Source: DASQPA01 sp963757335 (GTDB taxonomy: Bacteria > Acidobacteriota > Thermoanaerobaculia > Multivoradales > UBA5704). Taken from it: a DNA stretch of 64,000 bases. Below, in pieces: positions 34,625 to 43,200 of this stretch. The notes under the pieces were generated by a model that was given only the letters and a program-made list of their open reading frames with translations, was not told the origin of the DNA and made no database searches. The position numbers and the translations under genes are program-made. The stretch spans positions 558,001-622,000 of the forward strand of contig CAVWRJ010000024.1 of assembly GCA_963757335.1 (NCBI GenBank), read 5' to 3'. The stretch's first letter is position 1, and the number at the start of each line of letters is the position of its first letter.

Positions 34625-35173
34625 TCAAACGGAGCCAGGACCGGGGATCTCGTTGCCGTAGAGGACTTCGCGGGGCACGACCGGCTCCTCGCCGCGCATC
34701 CGGGCGGCGGCGATCTCCACCGCCTGGAGGATCTTGTGGTAGCCGGTGCAGCGGCAGAGGTTGCCCGCCAGCGCCTCCTGGACCTCGCGGGTTTCCGGCC
34801 GCGGGTTCTCGGCGAGGAGAGCCTTGGCGGTCATCAGGATGCCGGGGGTGCAGTAGCCGCACTGGGCGGCGCCGAGGTCGGCGAAGGCGGCCTGGAGGGG
34901 GTGGAGGTCGTTGCCGCGCTGCAGCCCCTCGACGGTCTCGATCGAGCGCCCCGCCATCTCGGCGGTCAGGACCAGGCAGGAGAGCACCGGCCGGCCGTCG
35001 ACGAGGACGGCGCAGGTGCCGCACTCGCCGAGCTCGCAGCCGTGCTTGGTGCCGGTCAGGCCGCACTCCTCGCGGAGCACTTCGAGGAGGGTGTGATGGG
35101 TGGGGAAGACCACCGGCCGGTCCTCGCCGTTGATCCGCAGCCGCAGGGTCGTCCAGCCGTCGTTCACCGTCAT
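34625..35173 (-). CDS. 2Fe-2S subunit of the molybdenum hydroxylase (HcrC/CoxS type)
   Basis: The 182-residue protein starts at MTVNDGWTTLRLRING. It has the plant-type ferredoxin cysteines CELGECGTCAVLVDGRPVLSC, then the second cluster cysteines in QCGYCTPGILM and NLCRCTGYHKI. It carries two 2Fe-2S clusters that link FAD to the molybdenum centre. It lies 22 bp after the TetR gene and 145 bp before the large subunit. Confidence 0.95.
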   Translation of the reverse strand: MTVNDGWTTLRLRINGEDRPVVFPTHHTLLEVLREECGLTGTKHGCELGECGTCAVLVDGRPVLSCLVLTAEMAGRSIETVEGLQRGNDLHPLQAAFADLGAAQCGYCTPGILMTAKALLAENPRPETREVQEALAGNLCRCTGYHKILQAVEIAAARMRGEEPVVPREVLYGNEIPGPGSV

Positions 35174-35195
35174 CTTCTCACCTCTCACGCCGGCC

Positions 35196-35861
35196 CTATG
35201 CCGCGGGCCGGTCGGCCTTGGGTACCGAGAGCTCGACCCCGCGGGCGAGGAGCCCACGGACGAGGAGCTCCGCCGCCTCCTCGCCGATCTCCTGGGCGCT
35301 CTTGCCCCCCTCCGGGCGGAACCAGCGGACGGTCCAGTTGATCGCCCCGAGGATGGTGAGCGCCGCCACCTTGGGGTCGCCGGGACGGAAGCGGCCGCCC
35401 ACGATCCCCTCTTCGATCAGCTCCCGGAGGTGCTGCTCGTAACGGTCGCGCTGGGCGAGGAGGGCCGGCCGCCGCTCTTCGCCGAGCATCTCGACTTCGA
35501 GATGGGCGAGGGAGCCCGGGGTCCCCTGGGCGGCGTCGTTCAGGCGTACCACGTGCCCGGTGATCAGCAGATAGAGCCGGGAGTCGGCGGTCAAATCCTT
35601 GCCGCGCACCCGCTCTGCGAGATCCAGAAGCCCGGCGAGCGCATCCTCCTGGACGAAGGCGAGGAGGTGCTCCTTGTCCTCGAAGTAGTAGTAGAGGCTC
35701 CCCACCGCCATCCCCAGCTCGGCGGCGATGTCGCGCATCCCCGTCGCATAGACCCCTTTACGCAGGAAGACCCGCGCCGCGGCTTCGAGGATCGCCCGCT
35801 TGCGTTCGAGCACCTTGGCCCCGCTCTCCTGGGCCCGGATGGGCTTCGGTGTTTGAACCAT
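35196..35861 (-). CDS. TetR-family repressor of the molybdenum hydroxylase operon
   Basis: The 221-residue protein has the TetR helix-turn-helix IAAELGMAVGSLYYYFEDKE (about residues 44-63) after a short N-terminal arm. The C-terminal ligand domain resembles regulators of aromatic-acid or fatty-acid genes. Its start codon lies inside a perfect 18-bp palindrome, so it should repress itself, and the same motif precedes the large-subunit gene. The inducer may be an aromatic acyl-CoA, which is inference. Confidence 0.9.
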   Translation of the reverse strand: MVQTPKPIRAQESGAKVLERKRAILEAAARVFLRKGVYATGMRDIAAELGMAVGSLYYYFEDKEHLLAFVQEDALAGLLDLAERVRGKDLTADSRLYLLITGHVVRLNDAAQGTPGSLAHLEVEMLGEERRPALLAQRDRYEQHLRELIEEGIVGGRFRPGDPKVAALTILGAINWTVRWFRPEGGKSAQEIGEEAAELLVRGLLARGVELSVPKADRPAA

Positions 35862-35869
35862 GGTTCAAA
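35852..35869. promoter_or_regulatory. Perfect palindromic operator over the TetR start codon
   Basis: TTTGAACCATGGTTCAAA is a perfect 18-bp palindrome whose central ATG is the tetR start codon. It shares the arms TTTGAAC/GTTCAAA with the site at 34494-34513. Confidence 0.8.
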
Positions 35870-35949
35870 TGTTCCCACGACAACAGGGGGGTGTCAAGGT
35901 GCGGCTGGCTGCATTGACCTCGATTGAGGGGGAGGTATAGGGTCTCGGT

Positions 35950-36174
35950 ATGAGCTTCAGGGACAGGATCACCATCGAAGCCGGCAAGCGCGGAGGAAAG
36001 CCCTGCATCCGCGGAATGCGCATTACCGTCTACGACGTGCTCGGCTATCTCGCTTCGGGGATGACCTATGACGAGATCCTGAGCGATTTCCCTTACCTGA
36101 CTCGAGAAGACATCCTGGCATGCCTTGAGTATGCCGCTGAACGTGAGCATTACACCCTTGCAGCTTCTGCATGA
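35950..36174 (+). CDS. DUF433 antitoxin
   Basis: The 74-residue product has the DUF433 pattern: ITIEAGKRGGKPCIRGMRIT, then VLGYLASGMTYDEILSDFPYL with the helix-turn-helix-like ILACLEYAAE. It overlaps the next gene by ATGA and forms a toxin-antitoxin pair with it. Confidence 0.9.
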   Translation: MSFRDRITIEAGKRGGKPCIRGMRITVYDVLGYLASGMTYDEILSDFPYLTREDILACLEYAAEREHYTLAASA

Positions 36175-36503
36175 GGCTGCTCCTGGATCAGAATCTCTCC
36201 CCCCGCCTGGTCGATCGCTTGGCGGACCTCTATCCCCATTCGATGCACGTCTCCCTTCTGGGACTGGATCGCGAGGAGGATCGCGCGGTGTGGGATCGGG
36301 CTCAGAGGGATGGTTACGTGATCGTCAGCAAGGATGCCAACTTCAGCGAGATGAGCCTGCTCCTGGGTTTCCCGCCGAAGGTTCTGTGGATCCGCCGTGG
36401 AAACTGTTCGTCGCATGAAATCGAGACTCTTTTGCGGGAAAGCCGGGATCTCGTCGAGGAGTTGGCGGCGAGTGAAGAGCACGGCCTCTTGCTCCTGAGG
36501 TAA
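36171..36503 (+). CDS. DUF5615 PIN-like toxin
   Basis: The 110-residue product starts MRLLLDQNLSPRLVDRL and has VIVSKDANFSEM with the second acidic residue, both expected of DUF5615 PIN-like nucleases. The ATGA overlap with DUF433 is typical. The aldehyde dehydrogenase ATG lies only 2 bp after its stop, so transcripts may run on. Confidence 0.9.
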   Translation: MRLLLDQNLSPRLVDRLADLYPHSMHVSLLGLDREEDRAVWDRAQRDGYVIVSKDANFSEMSLLLGFPPKVLWIRRGNCSSHEIETLLRESRDLVEELAASEEHGLLLLR

Positions 36504-36505
36504 CC

Positions 36506-37929
36506 ATGCACCACCTCCTCATCGCCGACCGCCGCCCCAAGGGCCCCGGGGTCCTCCAGCTGATCGATCCCAGCCGGGGGGAGCCGTTCGCCGAGGTGTC
36601 GGCGGCGGGGCCGGGGGAGGTGGAGGCGGCGATCGCGGCGGCCAAGGCGGCGTTCCCGGGGTGGTCGGGGCTGCCGGCTCCGGCCCGCGGGGAGATCCTC
36701 TATCGCTTCGCCGATCTCGTCCGCTCCCACGCCGAGGAGCTGGCGGCGATCGACGTGCAGAATGTCGGGAAGCCGATCGGCGACGCCCTTTGGGAGGCGA
36801 ACCACGCGGCCGATACCCTCCGCTACTACGCCGGTGCTGCCGACAAATTCTTCGGCGAGACGATCGGCGTCGGGAAGCCCGGGCTCGACTTCACTCTCCG
36901 CGAGCCGCTCGGGGTCGTGGGCCTCATCGTCCCCTGGAACTTCCCCCTGATGATCGCCACCTGGAAGGTGGCCCCGGCGCTCGCCTGTGGCAACACCGCG
37001 GTGCTCAAACCCGCGAGCCTCACCCCGCTCTCCGCCCTCCGGCTCGGCGAGCTGGCCCTCGAAGCCGGGGTGCCGCCCGGGGTTTTGAACGTCATCCCCG
37101 GACCGGGGGCCGAGGTCGGCGCTCTCCTCGCCGGCCATCCCGACGTGGCGAAGATCGGCTTCACCGGAGAGACGGCGACCGGCCGGGAGATCCTCGTCCG
37201 CGCCGCCCGGACCATCCAGCGGGTGTCGCTGGAACTGGGCGGCAAGTCGCCCAATGTGATCTTTGCGGATGTGCCAGCATCGACGTGGAGGCGGTGGCCC
37301 GGGAGGCGGTCGCCTCGGCCTTCTCCAACACCGGCCAGGACTGCTGCGCCCGGACCCGGGTGATCGTCGAGCGCTCCATCTATCGCCGGTTCCTCGACGC
37401 GATGGCCGAGGCTGCCCGGGCGCGGAAGATCGGCGAGCCGCTCGATCCGGCGACCGAGATGGGCCCCCTGGTCTCCGCCGGCCAGCGCGAGCGCACCGAG
37501 AAGTATCTCGCCGCCGGCCGGGCCGAGGGGGCGCGTTTCGTCTGCGGCGGCGAGCGCCTCGACCGCCCCGGCTACTTCCTCACCCCGGCGATCCTCGCCG
37601 ACGGCCGGCCCGGGATGAGCGTCGTCGAGGAGGAGGTCTTCGGCCCGCTCGTCGTGGTCCTCCCTTTCGACACCGAAGAGGAGGCGATCTCGCTTGCCAA
37701 CGGCACTCTCTACGGCCTCTCCGGGTCGCTGTGGACGAACGACCTGAAGCGCGGCCTGCGGGTGGCGCGGGCGATCCGCACCGGGGTGCTCTCGGTCAAC
37801 TCCTCCTCCTCCGTCCACCTGCAGGCGCCGTTCGGTGGCTGCAAGCAGTCGGGGCTGGGACGCGAGCTTGGGATGCATGCCATGGAGGGGTACACCGAGG
37901 TGCGCAACCTCTATTTCGAAACCCAGTAG
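36506..37929 (+). CDS. Aldehyde dehydrogenase (PuuC/betaine-aldehyde type), reading frame interrupted
   Basis: The first frame (36506 to about 37270) gives the N-terminal NAD domain with VGLIVPWNFPLM, KPASLTPLSALRLGELA, FTGETATGREI and the catalytic-region LELGGKSPNVIFAD. The second frame picks up IDVEAVAREAVASAFSNTGQ then DCCARTRVIVE (catalytic cysteine in GQDCC) and runs to the normal C-terminus at 37929. A one-base loss near 37277 explains the shift. With the next gene it resembles the gamma-glutamyl putrescine route. Intact length would be about 475 residues. Confidence 0.8.
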
Positions 37930-37950
37930 TGGAGCGTTGGGAGGACGGCC

Positions 37951-39315
37951 GTGAACACCATTCCGCTCGACATCCTCAAACGGAAGATCGACGAGGGGGC
38001 GATCGACACCGTCCTCGCCGCCTTCCCCGATCAGCAGGGGCGGCTCGCCGGCAAGCGCTACACCGCCCGCACCTTCCTCCTCCAGGCGATGCACGGCTGG
38101 GAGGGCTGCGACTATCTCCTGGGCTGCGACATCGAGAACGAGCCCCTGACCGGCTACGCCTCCTTCTCCTGGGGCAGGGGCTACGGCGACTTCGTCGTCC
38201 GGCCCGATCTCGCGACTCTCGTCATCGTCCCCTGGCTCGACAAGACCGCCCTGGTCCTGGGGGATGTCTTCGGCCATGACGGAGAGCCGCTGCCGATCGC
38301 CCCCCGCCAGGTCTTGAAAGCCCAGGTGGAGCGCGCGGCGGCTCTGGGGATCGGCCTGAGCTTCGCCTCGGAGCTCGAATTCTATGTTTTCGACGACACC
38401 TACGAGCAGGCCTGGGATAAGGGCTACCGGGGGCTCCAGCCGGTCGGGCGCTACATCGAGGACTACCATCTCCTCCAAACCAGTAAGGAGGAGGGGCTCC
38501 TCCAGGCGCTCCGCCGCTATCTGGACGCCATGGGCCTGGAGGTCGAAAACTCGAAGGGGGAGTGGGGGCCGGGGCAGGAGGAGCTCAACCTCGGCCACGC
38601 CCCGCCGGTCGAGATGGCCGACCGCCACTCGGTCTTCAAGCACGGGGTCAAAGAGGTCGCGGCCCAACAGGGCAAGTCGGTGACCTTCATGGCCAAGTGG
38701 CGGACCGACCTCGCCGGCAGCTCCTGCCACATCCACGCCTCGCTCTGGGACCTCCACACCGGCGAGCCGCTAGGCTGGGACGAGTCCGGGCCGGCGCACA
38801 TGTCGAAACGGCTCACCCAATGGGTGGCGGGGCAACTCGCCCTCGGCCCGGCGCTCTCCCTCTTCTACGCCCCCTACGTCAACAGCTACCGGCGCTATCA
38901 ATCTGGAACCTTCGCACCCACCCGGCTGGTGGCAGGGGTCGACAACCGCACCTGCGGCCTCCGCGTCCTCGGCCACACCCCGCGAGCGATCCGGGTCGAG
39001 AACCGCTGCCCGGGAGCCGACGCCAATCCCTACCTCGCCTTCGCCGCCACCCTGGCCGCCGGGCTCCATGGGATCGAGAACGAGCTCCCCTTCGAGGGGC
39101 TCTACACCGGCAACGCCTACGAGGACCCGAAGGTCCGCCAGGTCCCGAAAACCCTCTACGAGGCGATCCGCCTCCTGGACGGCTCACGCGAGGCGCGGGC
39201 GACTTTCGGGGATGTCGTCGTCGATCACTACTTGAATACCGCGCGGCACGAGCAGGCGGTTTACGACCAGCGGGTGACGGAGCTCGATTTGAAGCGGAAT
39301 TTCGAGCGGGCGTAG
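37951..39315 (+). CDS. Glutamine-synthetase-family gamma-glutamylpolyamine/amine ligase (PuuA-like)
   Basis: The 454-residue protein has GS-type metal sites: FASELEFYVFDDTY, then GQEELNLGHAPPVEMADRHS, FMAKWRTDLAGSSCHIHASL and the loop RLVAGVDNRTCGLRV, ending VENRCPGADANPYLAFAA. The spacing and early DPDQQGRLAGK-like segment fit the GlnA4/PuuA-type ligases that join glutamate to amines rather than ammonia. Pairing with the aldehyde dehydrogenase 21 bp upstream supports polyamine or ethanolamine breakdown; the substrate is inferred. Confidence 0.85.
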   Translation: MNTIPLDILKRKIDEGAIDTVLAAFPDQQGRLAGKRYTARTFLLQAMHGWEGCDYLLGCDIENEPLTGYASFSWGRGYGDFVVRPDLATLVIVPWLDKTALVLGDVFGHDGEPLPIAPRQVLKAQVERAAALGIGLSFASELEFYVFDDTYEQAWDKGYRGLQPVGRYIEDYHLLQTSKEEGLLQALRRYLDAMGLEVENSKGEWGPGQEELNLGHAPPVEMADRHSVFKHGVKEVAAQQGKSVTFMAKWRTDLAGSSCHIHASLWDLHTGEPLGWDESGPAHMSKRLTQWVAGQLALGPALSLFYAPYVNSYRRYQSGTFAPTRLVAGVDNRTCGLRVLGHTPRAIRVENRCPGADANPYLAFAATLAAGLHGIENELPFEGLYTGNAYEDPKVRQVPKTLYEAIRLLDGSREARATFGDVVVDHYLNTARHEQAVYDQRVTELDLKRNFERA

Positions 39316-39321
39316 AGGAGG

Positions 39322-39558
39322 CGCCTCACTGCCGGCTGGCGTATCTCCCCTTCAGATACGTTCACTGAAGTCGAGGACAAGGTCTTCCAGTGGCTCGGCG
39401 CGGGTGCCACCGTGGTTCTGGTCCTCCATCCCAGCCGACGCAACGTCTCCCTCTATCGCGGCAAGGACGATTTCCGGCTCTTCAGCGAAGGGGAGACCGT
39501 CGACCTCTCGTTCGTGGTACCCGGCTTTTCGATCCGCGTCAGCGAGATCTTCGAATAA
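39322..39558 (+). pseudogene. C-terminal fragment of a Uma2-family (DUF820) endonuclease
   Basis: Directly after the ligase stop, in the same frame, the sequence reads TEVEDKVFQWLGAGATVVLV then LHPSRRNVSLYRGKDDFRLF and ends VVPGFSIRVSEIFE. This is the typical C-terminus of Uma2 PD-(D/E)XK proteins. No start codon or N-terminal half is present, so it is a remnant. Confidence 0.75.
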
Positions 39559-39576
39559 GGCTGCGGCTCTCCCAAT

Positions 39577-39687
39577 ACCGTCATCCTGCGGGGAGCCTTG
39601 AGCGACCCAAAGGATCTGGGCGGGGGGTCCTTCTGTCCGCCCCCCCAGATCCTTCTCGCTCGCGGAGCTCGCTTTCAGGATGACGGT
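39577..39687. repeat. 111-bp imperfect palindromic element
   Basis: ACCGTCATCCTG at 39577 pairs with CAGGATGACGGT at 39676-39687, and inside it AGGATCTGGGCGGGGGGTCC pairs with the CCCCCCAGATCCTT region. The whole can fold into one long hairpin. The CGTCATCCTGAGCG-like arms resemble widespread REP/MITE-type intergenic repeats. Confidence 0.75.
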
Positions 39688-39742
39688 TTTAAACTTGGTC
39701 TTTTGTCCAGATGCACCGCGCCTGCTGGCTCCGCTGCGAGAG

Positions 39743-41077
39743 CTAGGTCGTTCCACCGTCTCTTTTCGAGGTGGTTGGCCCGGCGGTTTCGGCGACGATC
39801 TCGAGCTCCTCACGTGAGAATTCGGCAAGCCATATACACCCGGATTCACCGTCGGTCTTTTCGACAAGGAAACGAGTTGCTGGGTTGTCCGGGTCGCTGG
39901 TTGGTGTGAGGTCGACGACCATTCCGAGATCACCGACTGCTGGTGCCCGAACAGCACCCGAGGTTCTCAGGTGGGATTCCGGCGACTCCATCATGGCGAT
40001 GACGCGAACAGTGTCGAATTCGATGATGCGCTTCACAAGACGTGGGCCTAATGGGACCCGCCGTATGTCCGGCGGCTCCAGCACCTTCTTCTGGAAGCCG
40101 TTCCGAGCGACGGCGATCATGGCCCGTCCCAGCTGCTCGGTGGTCGTAACATAGTTGGGGAAGAGCGCTCGGAGGACGGGAAAGAGCGGCTTCATCACCG
40201 CGTAGAGGATCCGGGTCCACTTCGTGCTCGACTGGATTCCGTGGAGCGGCACGATGGCCGCCGGGCGGAACATGTACGCTGCCTTGAAGGGCAGCTGAAG
40301 GAGCGCGTTCTCGGTCCTCCCTTTCACTCGCGCCCACATCGTCCGGCCGCGCTCGCTGCTGTCCGTCCCCATGCCGGACACGTAGACGAAGGTCATACCC
40401 GGGTTGAGCCGCGCGAGGGTCTGGGCGATGGCGAGGGTGAGGTCGTAGGTCAGGCTCGTATAGCGCGCCTCCATCATCCCCGCCGCGGAGACGCCGAGAC
40501 AGAACAGGCAGGCGTCAAAGCCCGCGAGGTCCGACTCGACGCCGGCGAGGTCCGCTACATTGGGCAGCACGAGCTCCCGCAGCTTCTCATGCCGCTGCCC
40601 GGTCGCGCGGCGCCCGACGACGAGGACCTGGCGCACGGCGGGGTCGAGGAGGCATTCCCGCAGGACCCCCTGACCGACCATGCCGGTGGCTCCGAAGAGG
40701 AGGACGTTCATCGGATCATTCTTCAGGTATGGACTGCCGGTCTCCTCCGCGGTACTCGAGACCGCCTCGCGAGATATCTGGTCCGCAAGACTCCATGCCT
40801 GCGATCTAAGATGGGACAGAGACTCGTTCACTTGATCGACGACAGCGCTCTCCACGGAATGGCCGTTGACAGGATCGAGCACGAGATCATTCAAGCTGCC
40901 CATGCCGCCGTACGCAGACAGAAGGTGAGAGATGCCCGAAAGGTCCCCCGCGCGAATGCTGCGAAGATCTGACTCCAGCCAAGCAGCCCAGTGCGCCTCA
41001 CCATGACGGTGCAGGAGGGACGTCAGCTCCTCCAGCGTTTCGATCAAAGACTGCGTCTTCGGTCCCATGGTCGTCAA
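39743..41077 (-). CDS. Three-part fusion: DUF6966-like, NAD(P)-binding epimerase, DUF4926-like
   Basis: Residues 1-110 (HGEAHWAAWLESDLRSIRAG then HLLSAYGGMGSLNDLVL) look like a DUF6966 immunity-type domain. From M123 (MNVLLFGATGMVGQGVLREC) a complete short Rossmann-fold NAD(P)-dependent epimerase runs to about residue 340, with FVYVSGMGTDSSERG. From about 350, FDTVRVIAMM then GDLGMVVDLTP and IWLAEFSREELEIV match DUF4926-like small proteins. The frame is unbroken. Such a fusion is unusual and may come from recombination. It follows the TIR-like gene by 7 bp, so they likely share a transcript. Confidence 0.7.
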   Translation of the reverse strand: MTTMGPKTQSLIETLEELTSLLHRHGEAHWAAWLESDLRSIRAGDLSGISHLLSAYGGMGSLNDLVLDPVNGHSVESAVVDQVNESLSHLRSQAWSLADQISREAVSSTAEETGSPYLKNDPMNVLLFGATGMVGQGVLRECLLDPAVRQVLVVGRRATGQRHEKLRELVLPNVADLAGVESDLAGFDACLFCLGVSAAGMMEARYTSLTYDLTLAIAQTLARLNPGMTFVYVSGMGTDSSERGRTMWARVKGRTENALLQLPFKAAYMFRPAAIVPLHGIQSSTKWTRILYAVMKPLFPVLRALFPNYVTTTEQLGRAMIAVARNGFQKKVLEPPDIRRVPLGPRLVKRIIEFDTVRVIAMMESPESHLRTSGAVRAPAVGDLGMVVDLTPTSDPDNPATRFLVEKTDGESGCIWLAEFSREELEIVAETAGPTTSKRDGGTT

Positions 41078-41084
41078 GTCTCAC

Positions 41085-41726
41085 TTATCCACCAAACAGT
41101 CTTCCACCCAGAGCGAAGGCGCCGCCGATGAGCACGGCCAATGCTCCTAGAAGGCTCCATAATTGGGCAGGCTTTAGGCCGCCAACTAGCTCTGCAATCG
41201 TGAGCTCTGACATCACCCTGCTTGGAGCGGAACGCTTGGGCGTCTGGAGCATTTTTTGCTTCCAACTTGCAAGAACGCCGTTGAATTCCATCGTGGTCAA
41301 TGCAGCAGACTCCGGCTTAATCGATTGCACATACCAGTCGTATCCGCGGTCAAGTAGACCCTCGCTCTTGAGGCCACTTTCCATGATGACCATCAACGGA
41401 TGCCCTCGGCCGTAGGCCATGGCGGCCTCAATCTGGTTCCAAGGCGTGGGTAGCCTGACATCCGATAGAGGCGATTCTTTCGGGCCACGCTTTTCGATGC
41501 CAGATGGGAAGTACGTGCGTTCAAGTGCAATGACAACGGTGCCAGAACACTCGTCCATGCATTCGGTGACAGCTTTTAAGGGTGCATCAGAATTGAAGGT
41601 GTTTCTTCCAACGGTGTGAGGAATGAGTCCTTCACTTCGGAGTCTGTCTTCGACAGCACGAACGAACAGCTCCTGTTGGTCCGTTGCCGTACCTCCAACG
41701 CTAACAAAGACATTCAGCTCGTTCAT
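41085..41726 (-). CDS. TIR/NDT-like signalling protein with a C-terminal membrane anchor
   Basis: The 213-residue product starts LNVFVSVGGTATDQQELFV and continues SDAPLKAVTECMDECSGTVV, then IALERTYF, and a conserved LPTPWNQIEAAMAYGRGHPL with a central glutamate. This order is typical of TIR-like nucleotide-processing domains found near defence genes. The last 30 residues (LWSLLGALAVLIGGAFALGG) form one membrane segment. A membrane-bound NAD- or nucleotide-consuming effector is a reasonable inference. Confidence 0.65.
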   Translation of the reverse strand: MNELNVFVSVGGTATDQQELFVRAVEDRLRSEGLIPHTVGRNTFNSDAPLKAVTECMDECSGTVVIALERTYFPSGIEKRGPKESPLSDVRLPTPWNQIEAAMAYGRGHPLMVIMESGLKSEGLLDRGYDWYVQSIKPESAALTTMEFNGVLASWKQKMLQTPKRSAPSRVMSELTIAELVGGLKPAQLWSLLGALAVLIGGAFALGGRLFGG

Positions 41727-41826
41727 AATCGGGTACTCCGCCCCATAAAGAGATCTGCCAGCTACTCTTGAGTAGCAATTGCCTGTTAGCAGCTATGTCA
41801 CAGTGTCGGAGTGTCGATAGGAACCG

Positions 41827-42033
41827 TCACTGGGGCTTACGGGCACGGAGCTGCTTGGGCTCGTAGTCGTCGTAGTAGTCGACCTTGCCGACCCAATCGA
41901 GGATCTCCAGCCGTTTGTGGGCCTGCACGTACTCGGATAAGGCAGCGGTCGCCGCTTCCTCCTTCGTCAGGTGGTTCCCGACTTTTACCGCCCCTTCGAT
42001 GAGAGAATCGTCGAGAGCGAGAGGGGTGGGCAT
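41827..42033 (-). CDS. Orphan VapB-type antitoxin
   Basis: The 68-residue product has the short ribbon-helix-helix-like start LALDDSLIEGAVKVGNHLTK then EEAATAALSEYVQ, and ends with LEILDWVGKVDYYDDYEPK, the tail that in VapB proteins inserts into the toxin groove. No PIN toxin follows; the next gene downstream is the TIR-like gene, so the toxin was probably lost. Confidence 0.75.
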   Translation of the reverse strand: MPTPLALDDSLIEGAVKVGNHLTKEEAATAALSEYVQAHKRLEILDWVGKVDYYDDYEPKQLRARKPQ

Positions 42034-42106
42034 CTCATCTTCTCCTTCGAACAGTCTATAGACGGCGCAGTATGAGGAACAAGGGCTCCGCTCTTGTCGC
42101 GGGCGT

Positions 42107-42249
42107 TCTCCCTCTGGAACGTCAGCCTCTGGGCCGCCGGCCTCGTCGTCGAGACCGCGATCCGCGAATACGTCCAGAAGCTCGAGCAACAGCTGGGCGA
42201 GTCGTTTCCTCAACGGCCACGCCGGGGCCGCCGTAAGCGATTCGCATAA
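42107..42249 (+). pseudogene. Chimeric gene fragment sharing 41 identical bases with the PAP2 gene
   Basis: Bases 42107-42147 are identical to 44162-44202 inside the broken PAP2 gene and read in the same protein frame (SLWNVSLWAAGLV). The frame then continues into an unrelated tail (ETAIREYVQKLEQQLGESFP) and stops at 42249. There is no start. It marks a recombination scar in this accessory patch. Confidence 0.6.
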
Positions 42250-42382
42250 GGAGAATTATGCGAAACCAGGATTCCCCGAGAACTCGGCAGGAGCTACCCG
42301 AAGACCGCCCGGAGGGCGGCCCCCGTCCTGGAAGACCGGGGTAACGAGCCCGCCGAGGAGCCGTACGGCCCTTTCCATTCTC

Positions 42383-42670
42383 TTAGGTAATCGGCTCCCA
42401 ACCGTTGGGGCCGCAATAGCCGACAATGTAGTCATCTATGGCGTAATTGGTATGAGTTCCCGTCAGATAATACTGGACGTAAATATAGGGGTATACCCTG
42501 CAATCGGGTTCTAAAGACCCCACCGCCGTTTGATAAGTGGCGTCACTGTAAAACGTCGTATGGTAGGCGGGTACCCCATCCTGCTCCGCGCGGGCTTGGC
42601 CTCCCATCGGCAGCCAGGACGTCAGGCTTAGGACTGCGGCGAGAGCGGCAAAGCGCAAGGTCTTCTTCAT
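42383..42670 (-). CDS. Small secreted protein (DUF6289-like)
   Basis: The 95-residue product has a signal peptide (MKKTLRFAALAAVLSLTSWL) and a mature part with HTTFYSDATYQTAVGSLEPD then C, followed by TGTHTNYAIDDYIVGYCG. The YSDATY...VG...C...T...Y...C pattern resembles DUF6289 small exported proteins of unknown function. GGGAGATGCC precedes the start. GC content is lower than in neighbours, which hints at recent transfer. Confidence 0.65.
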   Translation of the reverse strand: MKKTLRFAALAAVLSLTSWLPMGGQARAEQDGVPAYHTTFYSDATYQTAVGSLEPDCRVYPYIYVQYYLTGTHTNYAIDDYIVGYCGPNGWEPIT

Positions 42671-42802
42671 GGCATCTCCCTGGTAGGTGCCAGGGACACG
42701 CCCCCGGCCTGCGAATTATAGCCTATCTTGAGATTCTGCTTTAACTCTGGCGACGGGTCAGCGCCCGTACTAATGCGGTCTGACATGAGCGACCGGCTTG
42801 AG

Positions 42803-43200
42803 CTAGAACTTCACCCGCTGGATCTCGTCCGGCTCGACGAGTTCGCGCCGGCGGTCGTAGAGCTGGGTGGTGCGGGTCGAAGCGTGGCCGGCGAGCGCTG
42901 CGCGCGGACCAGGTAGTCGAAGAGCATGCGCAGAGCGGCCAGGTGCTGCTTGACCGAGGCAACGGCGAGCGTCGCCGCGAGCTTCCTCGATGTAGGAGGC
43001 GACGAGGATGGGATCGAGCTGCTCGAGCGCGAGGCCCCGGTAGGCGCACCAGGTGAGGAAGCGACCTGCGGCCGGAGCCGTAGGCTTTGCGGGTGGGGGT
43101 TGCGGATCTCGGCGGTGAAGAACTCGACGAACCGCCGCATTGCCCGTTCCCCAGCCTGCTCGATGACGGCGGGGAGGTGAACTTCTCCGGTGCCAACCAC
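42803..43200 (-). pseudogene. Tyrosine recombinase (integrase) remnant
   Basis: In one frame the sequence reads ERAMRRFVEFFTAEIRNPH, the N-terminal core-binding region of phage-type integrases. After a frame change come TRKAYG and pieces of the same domain. In a third frame, at the far end, GHASTRTTQLYDRRRELV then EPDEIQRVKF gives the catalytic C-terminus, with the conserved tyrosine in TTQLYDRR. The middle catalytic part is missing, so the gene is dead. Confidence 0.7.

Noticed and set aside
42258..42344. 28-codon ORF with AAGGAG before its ATG
   Set aside because: It is Arg/Pro/Gly-rich, lies over a GC hairpin and resembles no known peptide; too weak to call.
42383..42670. RiPP precursor
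   Set aside because: It has a normal Sec signal peptide and DUF6289-like mature region, not a RiPP leader.
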